The position numbers and the translations under genes are program-made. DNA of 64,000 nucleotides from Terrimonas_A sp040509495. GTDB taxonomy: Bacteria; Bacteroidota; Bacteroidia; Chitinophagales; Chitinophagaceae. The number at the start of each line of letters is the position of its first letter. Positions within the stretch are counted from its first letter, which is position 1. Of this stretch, positions 8,384 through 16,454 are shown one piece after another. Under the pieces are notes generated by a model. That model did no database searches, was not told where the DNA came from, and saw nothing but the letters and a program-made list of their open reading frames with translations. Location: NCBI GenBank assembly GCA_040509495.1, contig JBEVKW010000467.1, positions 1 to 64,000 on the forward strand, in the 5' to 3' direction.

Positions 8384-10102
8384 ATGAGCAAAAGTTTAAG
8401 AAGCAGAGATTGGTTTGGCAGAAAAGACAAGGATGGAATAATATACCGTAGCTGGATGAAGAACCAGGGTATGCCGACAGATATGTTTGACGGCCGCCCG
8501 GTGATCGGCATCTGCAATACATTCAGTGAACTGACGCCATGCAACGCGCATTTTCACAGTCATGCCGAAGCAGTAAAACGCGGTGTGCTGGAAGCAGGCG
8601 GATTCCCTGTAGAATTCCCTATCATGAGTCTTGGCGAAACATTGTTAAAACCAACCGCCATGCTGTTCAGGAACCTCGCGAGCATGGATGCGGAAGAATC
8701 CATCAGGGGCAATCCGATGGATGGTGTAGTGTTACTGACTGGTTGTGATAAAACAACACCCTCAACCGTGATGGGTGCTGCCAGTGTGGGATTGCCAACG
8801 ATCGTCGTTCCGGGTGGACCGATGCTGAACGGCCGCTATAAAGGACAGACCATCGGCAGTGGCACGCATGTGTGGAAATTTGATGAAGACATGAAGACCG
8901 GCCTGATGACGCAGGAAGAATGCGAAGTAGCGGAAAGTTGCATGAGCCGCAGTATCGGGCATTGCATGACGATGGGCACCGCTTCCACAATGGCTTGCAT
9001 GGTAGAAGCATTAGGACTCACCTTAAGCGGAGCAGCAGCAATACCCGCTGCAGACTCAAGGAAGAAAGTGATGGCGCAATTGAGCGGAAGAAGAATTGTA
9101 GAAATGGTGAAAGAAGACCTGACGATCGATAAAATATTAACAAGGGAAGCATTTGAGAACGCGATTAAAGTGAATGCAGCCGTTGGAGGATCATCCAACT
9201 TTATCATTCACCTGATGGCCATTGCCGGCAGGATCGGTGTTGACATCAGCCTGGAAGATTTTGACAGGCTCGGGAGCAAGATCCCTTTGTTATTGAACCT
9301 GATGCCATCCGGTAAATACCTGATGGAAGATTTCTACTATGCAGGCGGATTGCCGGTTATACTGGAACAACTGAAAGAAGAACTGCATAAGAATGTAATA
9401 ACCGTGTCCGGAAAAAATCATCATGAAAATATTGCTGGCGCCACCGATTGTTACAACAAAGAAGTGATCGCGTCCATCGATACGCCATTCATTCCTGAAG
9501 CAGGTTGCGTGGTAGTAAAAGGAAATCTTGCATTGAACGGAGCCGTGATCAAACCTTCTGCCGCCACGCCCGCACTGATGAAACATACCGGCCGCGCTGT
9601 GGTTTTCGAAAGCATTGAAGATTATAATGCGCGAATAGATGATCCGGCACTTGACATTGATGAAACCTGTGTAATGGTCTTGAAATATGTTGGTCCCGTT
9701 GGTTATCCCGGCATGCCGGAAGTCGGCAATATGGCATTACCCAAAAAGATCCTGCAGAAAGGCATCAAGGACATGGTGCGCATCAGCGATGGCCGTATGA
9801 GCGGCACCGCATATGGCACAGCCGTTCTGCACGTAGCTCCTGAAAGCGCGATCGGCGGCACTCTCGCATTGGTACAAAATGGAGATCTCATAGAGCTGGA
9901 CGTAGAGCAGCGCAAACTTCACCTGCACGTTAACGACGAAGAACTGGAAAAAAGGAAAGCAGCCTGGCTCAAACCGAAGCCTGCAGCAGATCGGGGTTAT
10001 GTAAGCCTGTACGTGCAGACAGTTATGGGAGCTGACAAAGGAGCCGACCTTGATTTTCTTCGCGGCAGCAGCGGAAGCAGGGTTTCGCGGGACTCGCATT
10101 AA
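8384..10102 (+). CDS. IlvD/Edd-family pentonate dehydratase (arabinonate/xylonate type)
   Basis: A 572-residue iron-sulfur dehydratase of the IlvD/Edd family. The three cluster ligands expected for the sugar-acid branch are visible: Cys53 (LTPCNAHF), Cys121 (TGCDKTTPS) and Cys194 (GHCMTMGTAST); their 68 and 73 residue spacings match those of characterised xylonate and arabinonate dehydratases. It is predicted to convert D-xylonate, L-arabinonate or a similar acid to the 2-keto-3-deoxy acid. Its position between the semialdehyde dehydrogenase and the FAH-family dehydratase supports a pentonate substrate rather than dihydroxy-acid or 6-phosphogluconate. Stereospecificity cannot be told from sequence. 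Confidence 0.9.
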   Translation: MSKSLRSRDWFGRKDKDGIIYRSWMKNQGMPTDMFDGRPVIGICNTFSELTPCNAHFHSHAEAVKRGVLEAGGFPVEFPIMSLGETLLKPTAMLFRNLASMDAEESIRGNPMDGVVLLTGCDKTTPSTVMGAASVGLPTIVVPGGPMLNGRYKGQTIGSGTHVWKFDEDMKTGLMTQEECEVAESCMSRSIGHCMTMGTASTMACMVEALGLTLSGAAAIPAADSRKKVMAQLSGRRIVEMVKEDLTIDKILTREAFENAIKVNAAVGGSSNFIIHLMAIAGRIGVDISLEDFDRLGSKIPLLLNLMPSGKYLMEDFYYAGGLPVILEQLKEELHKNVITVSGKNHHENIAGATDCYNKEVIASIDTPFIPEAGCVVVKGNLALNGAVIKPSAATPALMKHTGRAVVFESIEDYNARIDDPALDIDETCVMVLKYVGPVGYPGMPEVGNMALPKKILQKGIKDMVRISDGRMSGTAYGTAVLHVAPESAIGGTLALVQNGDLIELDVEQRKLHLHVNDEELEKRKAAWLKPKPAADRGYVSLYVQTVMGADKGADLDFLRGSSGSRVSRDSH

Positions 10103-10189
10103 CGGGTTGCCGGGGTTCAATAGGACAATATTTACTAAACTATCCGCAAATGTCGATGTTCAATATTTTCATATTACAGGTTAAGGAAA

Positions 10190-10227
10190 CCTATGGAACC
10201 TTTGGAACTTATGGGACCTATGGAACC
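10190..10227. repeat. four-unit 9-bp tandem repeat in an intra-operon gap
   Basis: Units CCTATGGAA, CCTTTGGAA, CTTATGGGA and CCTATGGAA follow one another without gaps from 10190 to 10225, then CC. The array lies in the 189-bp gap between the pentonate dehydratase and the FAH-family dehydratase. No open frame or hairpin is evident in it. Confidence 0.75.
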
Positions 10228-10291
10228 CTCAAGCCTTCCTCACAACAACAAAACGGCATTATCTTTTCTCAACCCTTCCTAAATTAAAAAA

Positions 10292-11122
10292 ATGAAATTA
10301 TACAACACCCGCGAAGGCATTGTCATTGAAAAAGATCAGCAATTATATCTTGTCACAACAGAACAATGGGATTCGTTTATCAATCAGGATGATGTATTGG
10401 AGAAGGCCAATGCATTGATCAAAGAACTTTCTCCGGTGCCAGCCCTCCCGATCAGTAAAACCCTGGCTCCTATTGGAAACAACCAGGAATTGTGGGCCTG
10501 CGGCGTTACGTATTACAGAAGCATGGTCGGCCGGCAGGAAGAAAGCAAAGCTGCTGGCGGTGCCGATTTTTATGCAAAAGTGTATGAAGCGGAACGGCCT
10601 GAATGTTTTTTCAAAAGCACACCATCACGGGTAGCCGGCAATGGCGGATTGGTGAGGATCAGGAAAGACAGCACCTGGGATGTGCCGGAGCCGGAACTGA
10701 CACTGGTGGTCACCTCTTCCGGAAAGATCATTGGATATACGATCGGAAATGATATGAGCAGCCGCAGCATCGAAGGTGAAAATCCACTTTATCTTCCACA
10801 GGCAAAGACATATGATGGTTGCGCTGCACTGGGACCCTGTGTTTATCTCACAGATAAGCCGCTTGATCCATCAACCAGCATTCATTTGACCATCAAACGT
10901 GATGGAACGATTGCGTTTAATGCCAGCATAGCGATCAGCCAGATGAAAAGAACACCCGAGGAGTTGGTCTCGTTTATTTTCCGGGAATGTAGTTTTCCGT
11001 ATGGGTGTTTGATCATGACAGGGACGGGTATTGTGCCGGGAAGTGATTTTACGTTGAGATCCGGGGATGAGATTGCCATTGCGATAGATGGGATTGGAGA
11101 GTTGGTTAATACTGTTGAATAG
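10292..11122 (+). CDS. 2-keto-3-deoxypentonate dehydratase (FAH family)
   Basis: A 276-residue member of the fumarylacetoacetate hydrolase fold. The motif GNDMSSRSIEGENPLYLPQAK followed by TYDGCAALGP is the signature of the XylX/AraD1/KdaD-type enzymes that dehydrate 2-keto-3-deoxy-D-xylonate, -L-arabinonate or -D-arabinonate to alpha-ketoglutaric semialdehyde. Metal-binding acidic residues are expected in the PEPEL segment (about 128-133). It is cytoplasmic and third in the operon with the matching upstream dehydratase and downstream-acting dehydrogenase, which makes the pathway assignment firm. An aldolase or simple hydrolase role is less likely. Confidence 0.9.
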   Translation: MKLYNTREGIVIEKDQQLYLVTTEQWDSFINQDDVLEKANALIKELSPVPALPISKTLAPIGNNQELWACGVTYYRSMVGRQEESKAAGGADFYAKVYEAERPECFFKSTPSRVAGNGGLVRIRKDSTWDVPEPELTLVVTSSGKIIGYTIGNDMSSRSIEGENPLYLPQAKTYDGCAALGPCVYLTDKPLDPSTSIHLTIKRDGTIAFNASIAISQMKRTPEELVSFIFRECSFPYGCLIMTGTGIVPGSDFTLRSGDEIAIAIDGIGELVNTVE

Positions 11123-11142
11123 CTTGATAAAGGTGCGGCGTG

Positions 11143-11236
11143 GGGTTCCCGCAGATTACGCAGATCAGGGCGCTGATACGAAGATTAGTTTTTGATAGCA
11201 GAAAGCGCTCTGCAAAATCCGCAGGAACCTAAGCCA
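11143..11236. repeat. dispersed inverted repeat of the GGTTCC-CGCAGA type
   Basis: Left arm starting GGTTCCCGCAGATTACG (11143) and right arm ending ATCCGCAGGAACC (about 11217-11229), with TCTGC/GCAGA flanks, form an imperfect palindrome with an internal region of about 45 bp. The same arm sequences recur at 31884-32105, 36259-36485 and, more loosely, 57350-57464. It fills the gap between the FAH-family gene and the GntP permease gene. Confidence 0.7.
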
Positions 11237-11261
11237 GGCATTCATACATCAAATCACCATC

Positions 11262-12572
11262 ATGGAATTACTTGTCATATTATGCGCCGTATGCCTCCAG
11301 ATCTTTCTGACATACAAAAAACTTGCACCATTCCTGTCATTGCTGATCATTTCCATCTTTGCAGGTTTCTTATTAGGAATGACACCTGCGCAGATCATCC
11401 AATCGTTTGAGAAAGGCGTGGGTAACACCATGGGCGGACTCGCGCTCGTCATCTTCCTCGGTGCTGTACTGGGAAAGATCCTCGAAAGCGGTGGTGCCAC
11501 CGGGAAGATCGCATCCACGCTGATCGATGCATTCGGAGAACGGCGGATCCAATGGGCCGTTATGCTTACCGGCTTCCTGATCGGCATCCCGCTTTATTAC
11601 AATGCCGGCTTTGTGATACTCGTGCCGCTGGTGTTTTCCATTTCAAGAAAGGCGAACCTTCCGTTATTATACGTTGCCATCCCCATGGCCGCTTCATTAT
11701 CCACCACACACTGCTTTCTTCCTCCCCACCCCAGTCCTATCTTCCTGGCAAATGCATTCCACGCTGGTATTGGTAAAACGCTGGTGTTAGGACTGATCAT
11801 TACCATACCAACGGTGATCATTGCCGGTCCGTTGCTGGGAAGGATCCTGAAAAACGTAGCATCTTCTTCCACCACGTCCTTTTTTACGGCAACCGAAGAT
11901 CCTTCCAGGCCAACACCTGCCGCTGTGCCAAGCTTCCTGATCGGTCTTTTACCGGTGATACTGATCGCGATCGCAGTCATTGCAGAAGCTGTTTTACCAG
12001 GATCTTCCGTCAATACGATCGCACAATTCATCGGAAATCCCGTGATCGCTTTGCTGATCGCCGCGCTGGTGGCGATCTGGTATTTCGGCATAAGAGCTGG
12101 TCAGGGAATGGACGCCACGATGAAGTGGCTGAATGAGGCAATAGCAGGAATTGCGGGCATTGTGCTGATCATTACCTGCGGCGGGGTGTTCAAACAGATC
12201 TTGCAGGATAGCGGAACGGACGAACATATTGCCGCGATCAGCAGCCAGTGGCAAATGCCACCGCTGGTTTTCGGGTGGATGATCACGGCCTTGCTCAGGG
12301 TATCTATTGGGTCGGCAACGGTTGCCGGCATCACGGCTGCAGGCGTGGTCAGTCCGCTGGTCGCATCCGGAGCAGTCTCGCCCGAGTTGATGGTACTGGC
12401 AGTGGGAACCGGAAGCGTATTCGGATCGCATGTAAACGATTCGGGCTTTTGGATGTTCAAGGAGTTTTTTAGACTATCGCTGAAACAGACCTTTCTTTCC
12501 TGGTCGGTGATGGAAACACTGATCTCGATACTGGGTTTGGCGGGAGTGCTGATACTTGACATGTTCGTTTAG
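11262..12572 (+). CDS. GntP-family gluconate/aldonate permease
   Basis: A 436-residue inner-membrane transporter of the GntP family with about 12 hydrophobic segments. Family features include the N-terminal GVGNTMGGLALVIFLGAVLGK, the central STTHCFLPPHPSP stretch, and the C-terminal GSATVAGITAAGVV and HVNDSGFWMFKEF motifs. Known members carry gluconate and related aldonates with protons. As the last gene of the pentonate operon it probably imports the pentonate that the dehydratase uses. The gene converges on the GH29 gene with 54 bp between stops. Confidence 0.92.
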   Translation: MELLVILCAVCLQIFLTYKKLAPFLSLLIISIFAGFLLGMTPAQIIQSFEKGVGNTMGGLALVIFLGAVLGKILESGGATGKIASTLIDAFGERRIQWAVMLTGFLIGIPLYYNAGFVILVPLVFSISRKANLPLLYVAIPMAASLSTTHCFLPPHPSPIFLANAFHAGIGKTLVLGLIITIPTVIIAGPLLGRILKNVASSSTTSFFTATEDPSRPTPAAVPSFLIGLLPVILIAIAVIAEAVLPGSSVNTIAQFIGNPVIALLIAALVAIWYFGIRAGQGMDATMKWLNEAIAGIAGIVLIITCGGVFKQILQDSGTDEHIAAISSQWQMPPLVFGWMITALLRVSIGSATVAGITAAGVVSPLVASGAVSPELMVLAVGTGSVFGSHVNDSGFWMFKEFFRLSLKQTFLSWSVMETLISILGLAGVLILDMFV

Positions 12573-12626
12573 CAGGAAGCTCAGCTTAATAGTTCAACCG
12601 GTGTGATGGGCTCCCGTCTTCCGCCT

Positions 12627-14261
12627 TTATAGATAAACCTTAAATACAGCCGCTATCTCATCAGGAATGGTCGTTGGCTTTATGATCTCCAATCCTCCGG
12701 CCTGTTGTTTCCAGCTTAGCTTCACCCTGCTGCCCAATAATTCTACCTTTTTAATTTTCATTCCGGGACTTAAGGACGTTCCGAGATTTTTAATGATGAT
12801 GTTTTCATCAGGCTTACCCATCAGCGTCACATACAGGATTTTTCCTTTTTGGTTGAACCTGATATCCTTCGCGGTGAATTTAATTTTGCCTTCATTAAAA
12901 CCCTGTGCGTTGATTGGATTGGCAGCTTCAACCGAAGGTCCCTCGCCAAAAACTTTCCAGGGTCTTGTATCGAAAATACTTTCCTTATTGATCTCCATCC
13001 AGGCAGCAATATCCTCCAATACAGCGATCTCTTTATCATCGATCGATCCATCTCCACGGACAGGAATATTTAAAAGCAGGTTACCATTTTTACTGATCAC
13101 ATCCACCAGCATATGAATAACGCTTTTCCCGGTCTTATACCGGTTGTTTTCGTACACTGCATCATTATAATGCCAGTCGCCGATACAGGTGCAGGTCTGC
13201 CAGGGAAGTTCCTGGATCTTATCCGGAGCGCCGCGTTCAACATCCCAAACCAGACATTCTTTTTGTTCTGCCGTTAAGATCTTTCCAAACAGTACGGCAT
13301 CCAGTTTCCCTTTATGAGAAGCCATATTGCTGTTATAAAAGTGTGCCGCGATCTTGAGTCCTGCATCGCTGACAGGGTACAGAGGCAAAGCGGTGTCATC
13401 AAAATATAATAGTTCCGGCTTGAAACGGTTGATCATATCAATCGTTCTGTTATAGAATTTTTCGCAGTATTCAACGGATGGAACAGACACGCCATTTCCC
13501 CAATCCCACTGGCTATGTATTTTGCCAGTGTGCTCACTACCCTGGCTGAGCGGGTGGTTTTGTGCATACAGTGCCTGCGGGTCCAGGCCTTCCCACCATG
13601 TTCCCTTGCCATCCGCTTCTGTCAATTTCCCATCATACGGCACTCCTTTGAACGGCCCGGCGGTATCTGAACGTTGTGCGGTTTCAAACCATGACCATGC
13701 ATGTGCGGCATGCACACTCAGACCGAGCGGCAGGTTGTATTTTTTTGCCGCTTTTGCCCAACCATCCAGGATATCCTTTTGCGGTCCCACCTTCACTGCA
13801 TTCCATTCCTGGTACTTGCTATCCCACAGATCAAGGTTATCATGATGATTGGCCATTGCAAAAAAATACTGCGCTCCTGCCCTTTTGTATAATGCTACGA
13901 GTTTTTCCGGATCCCATTTATCAGCCTTCCAGCTGTGGATCACTTCTTTAAAACCGGCTTTCGAGGGATGCCCGTAATTCTTCACATGCCAGTTGTATTG
14001 CGCACTGCCTTCATTGTACATAAATCGCGCATACCAATCGCCCTGGCCGGGCTGACACTGTGGCCCCCAATGCGCCCAGATGCCAAACTTGGCATTACGA
14101 TACCATTCCGGCACTTTGTATTGCTTAAGGGACTGCCAGTTTGGTTGAAATTTACCGGGGGCAACCGGCTCTGCATCCGGACCAACCGGCGATACAAATT
14201 TCTCTTGTGCGGCAAGCGAACATTGTAAAAATGTTGCCGCAATCAGCAGCTTATGCTTCAT
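12627..14261 (-). CDS. GH29 alpha-L-fucosidase
   Basis: A 544-residue exported glycoside hydrolase of family 29. Residues 1-18 are a Sec signal peptide (FLQCSLAAQ). The catalytic barrel begins with KFGIWAHWGPQ, continues through AMANHHDNLDLW, and contains LLYFDD with Asp288 as the likely nucleophile. A C-terminal beta-sandwich follows from about residue 440. Retaining GH29 enzymes release L-fucose, sometimes other 6-deoxy or galacto-configured sugars. It is transcribed away from a LacI regulator 492 bp upstream. Together with GH95 and GH31 neighbours, fucosylated xyloglucan or galactosylated xylan is a plausible target. Confidence 0.88.
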   Translation of the reverse strand: MKHKLLIAATFLQCSLAAQEKFVSPVGPDAEPVAPGKFQPNWQSLKQYKVPEWYRNAKFGIWAHWGPQCQPGQGDWYARFMYNEGSAQYNWHVKNYGHPSKAGFKEVIHSWKADKWDPEKLVALYKRAGAQYFFAMANHHDNLDLWDSKYQEWNAVKVGPQKDILDGWAKAAKKYNLPLGLSVHAAHAWSWFETAQRSDTAGPFKGVPYDGKLTEADGKGTWWEGLDPQALYAQNHPLSQGSEHTGKIHSQWDWGNGVSVPSVEYCEKFYNRTIDMINRFKPELLYFDDTALPLYPVSDAGLKIAAHFYNSNMASHKGKLDAVLFGKILTAEQKECLVWDVERGAPDKIQELPWQTCTCIGDWHYNDAVYENNRYKTGKSVIHMLVDVISKNGNLLLNIPVRGDGSIDDKEIAVLEDIAAWMEINKESIFDTRPWKVFGEGPSVEAANPINAQGFNEGKIKFTAKDIRFNQKGKILYVTLMGKPDENIIIKNLGTSLSPGMKIKKVELLGSRVKLSWKQQAGGLEIIKPTTIPDEIAAVFKVYL

Positions 14262-14572
14262 AACGATATCTTTTAAAAGTCGGATGATTGGGAGAACACC
14301 TGTCTTTCACACAGGTTGAAGGCTTCACCGCAGACCGCAAAGCCTTTCCATAATTGACATGATAACACACATCCCTGAGAGCAATGAAGATACTGACAGC
14401 AGCCAATATAATGCTACAATGAATTGACTTAAGATAAGTCAGACGTGAGAAATAACATTCAAGCGCCGATGCGGGTTGACCTGCTTTACACATTTCCATC
14501 TACAGGCATAGGCATCAAACATTCATCACCTGCCAAAACGATGAACGCAATCTGGCAGGCGAACTGTTAAGA

Positions 14573-14589
14573 ATATTGATAATCAATAT
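14573..14589. promoter_or_regulatory. 17-bp palindrome, candidate operator
   Basis: ATATTGATAATCAATAT is a perfect dyad apart from its central base. It lies 165 bp before the first LacI gene and 312 bp before the GH29 start, in a 492-bp divergent intergenic region. It does not match the AATCGATT-centred boxes near the second LacI gene. Role as a regulator site is inferred. Apart from this and the dyad at 14630-14658 nothing was recognised in 14262-14753. Confidence 0.35.
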
Positions 14590-14629
14590 CGAATTGTTCA
14601 GTTTACGTTTGTCGCGGGTCTCCTTTTAG

Positions 14630-14658
14630 ACATTTGTGTAGTTTATTTTGACAAATGT
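14630..14658. promoter_or_regulatory. inverted repeat upstream of LacI gene
   Basis: ACATTTGT and ACAAATGT are perfect 8-bp inverted copies with a 13-bp spacer, centred about 110 bp before the LacI start codon. This could be a regulator site or part of the promoter region. No confident Bacteroidota -7 element could be placed beside it. Confidence 0.3.
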
Positions 14659-14753
14659 GCCATATAACCGTTTGGCCAACACCTAGCTTTATTCGTTGTG
14701 TATCCCCTTATGCCGTCCCTTAATCCGGTTTTAACCAAGCTTGCTGAAACAAT

Positions 14754-15779
14754 ATGAAGAGAGAGATCACTATATACGATATCGCGAAGGAACTAAATGT
14801 ATCATCGTCTACAGTTAGCCGTGCCTTGCAGGATCATCCCGAGATAAGTCAGAAAACGATCAGCAAAGTGAAAGACACGGCTGAAAAGCTGGGTTACCGC
14901 CATAACACCTTTGCCAGCAACCTCCGCACCCGCAAAACTTACACTATTGGTGTGCTGGTGCATGAACTGCAGAGTAACTTCATGGTCTCGGTTCTCGCCG
15001 GTATAGAGAAAGTAACGTCCGAAGCAGGGTATGACCTGATCATTGCCCATTCTTCGGAAAGCTTCGACAAAGAGGCCGCCAATGCAAAAAATCTTTTCCA
15101 TAAGCGGGTGGACGGACTGTTTGTGTCATTGTCTCTTCAAACGACCAACCTTAAACATTTCAAAGCATTCCAGGATAAAAATATCCCGATCATGTTTTTT
15201 GACCGGGTGGATGAAAACTCCGACGCCACCAAAATCGTGATCGATAATTACCGGTGTGGCTACCAGGCGACCTCCCACCTGATCGAGCAGGGGTGCAAAC
15301 GGATAGTAATGGTAACTTCCGACCTGCGCCGGAATGTTTATGCCCAACGGCACAAAGGCTACCAGGACGCTTTATTCGACCATAAGATCGCCTACGACAG
15401 CGACCTCGTCCTGATCAAAGATCTTAGCGAAGAAGGCGGCAGAACTTCCGCTTTGGAAATCCTTAAAAAGACACCTTTCCCGGATGGCGCATTTATTACC
15501 AATGATTTCACAGCGGCTGTTTGTCTGCAAACACTCAAAGAGCATGGGGTACGGATTCCGGAAGATATAGCGATCGTCGGCTTCAACAACGACAAGATCT
15601 GCAAGTTCGTAGACCCTAATCTTACGACGATCAACTACCCGGGGTTTGATATGGGGGTCATTGCCGCCAAAAACATGATCCAGCATCTCGAAGGCAAATC
15701 CGCCATCGATACTACCAGCAAAATCGTTATCCATTCAGAGCTTATTGTAAGAGAGTCAAGTCGCCGGAAGAAGGGTTGA
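14754..15779 (+). CDS. LacI-family transcriptional regulator (first paralog)
   Basis: A 341-residue LacI/GalR regulator: helix-turn-helix at residues 5-30 (TIYDIAKELNVSSSTVSRAL), hinge at about 45-60, and a periplasmic-binding-protein-like sugar-sensing domain from 62 to the end. It is clearly paralogous to the regulator at 21990-23042 (more than half of positions identical by eye, with closely similar recognition helices). The two flank the SusD/SusC pair at 16455-21385 and are transcribed toward and away from it. It diverges from the GH29 gene. The effector is probably a mono- or oligosaccharide from the same substrate. Confidence 0.92.
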   Translation: MKREITIYDIAKELNVSSSTVSRALQDHPEISQKTISKVKDTAEKLGYRHNTFASNLRTRKTYTIGVLVHELQSNFMVSVLAGIEKVTSEAGYDLIIAHSSESFDKEAANAKNLFHKRVDGLFVSLSLQTTNLKHFKAFQDKNIPIMFFDRVDENSDATKIVIDNYRCGYQATSHLIEQGCKRIVMVTSDLRRNVYAQRHKGYQDALFDHKIAYDSDLVLIKDLSEEGGRTSALEILKKTPFPDGAFITNDFTAAVCLQTLKEHGVRIPEDIAIVGFNNDKICKFVDPNLTTINYPGFDMGVIAAKNMIQHLEGKSAIDTTSKIVIHSELIVRESSRRKKG

Positions 15780-16186
15780 TAAGCCGCTTACTGCAGCCTC
15801 AGGGTTCCCGCCGATTTATGTTCACCACCTTTATGACGGATTGTTACACAACCTGCTCTTTTCACCGCGCTGGAAGCGGCAAGTCATTTTGACATTTGCA
15901 ATGAGAAGGTTCGGTTGGAGCGATGACCAGGTATTAAACGACCGGGGGCATTTTCCTGACCGCTTCTTGTTCGACGTTAGTTCGTTTCTTGTTCGACGTT
16001 AGCAGGGGATAATAAACTGACCGTACGAGATAATTCTAGCGCATTCAGGAGTCAAAAAAGGAAGGAAGAAAGGCGACAGGTTGACAGTTTTCGGCAAACC
16101 TGCTCCATTTAAATCTGTTTTAGCCATCCGTTTATTGCTTCCCTAACCTGTTCTTCAATGATGCCGGTGTGCCGGCGCAAAAAAAA
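15780..16186. other. intergenic region without recognised gene
   Basis: Between the LacI stop and the terminator of the SusD/SusC operon no credible coding frame is seen. It holds a single GGTTCCCGCCGATT repeat arm near 15800, a pair of 17-bp direct repeats at 15964-16002, and nothing else recognised. A further stretch to 16454 contains the terminator and short CATCGGCCATC duplications at 16391-16416. Confidence 0.6.
15964..16002. repeat. pair of 17-bp direct repeats
   Basis: TTCTTGTTCGACGTTAG occurs at 15964-15980 and again, identically, at 15986-16002, with only TTCGT between. The copies could be a small tandem duplication or the scar of an insertion. Confidence 0.8.
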
Positions 16187-16210
16187 GGAGGGGTGAAGAA
16201 TCACCCCTCC
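16187..16210 (-). terminator. intrinsic terminator of the SusC/SusD operon
   Basis: A perfect 10-bp stem (GGAGGGGTGA / TCACCCCTCC) with a 4-nt loop, followed on the minus strand by eight T residues (16186-16179). It lies 245 bp downstream of the SusD stop codon, in the correct orientation for the operon at 16455-21385. The core GGGTGA-AGAA-TCACCC recurs in the hairpin at 45778-45801. Confidence 0.9.
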
Positions 16211-16454
16211 GACGATTGCTATATAACTAGCTAACTGCTAAATGAAACACTGATTCGAAATCAATGTTGTCTAGTTAAGGATATCCTGAAAGTTCGTTCG
16301 ATGGCCGTTGGCCGAAAAGGCATATACCCACCAGTGTCAATACCCTATACCAATCAGCAGGATCGCTTCCATCCAAATGCGGCACCCGGCCATCGGCCAT
16401 CAGTCATCGGCCATCGAGTAGTGTCGGACAATCTCTTAACTAAACGGCATTGTA

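Noticed and set aside
14251..14499. Small 82-residue minus-strand frame overlapping the GH29 start
   Set aside because: No signal, domain or ribosome-binding evidence, and it would use the leader region of GH29. Treated as noncoding.
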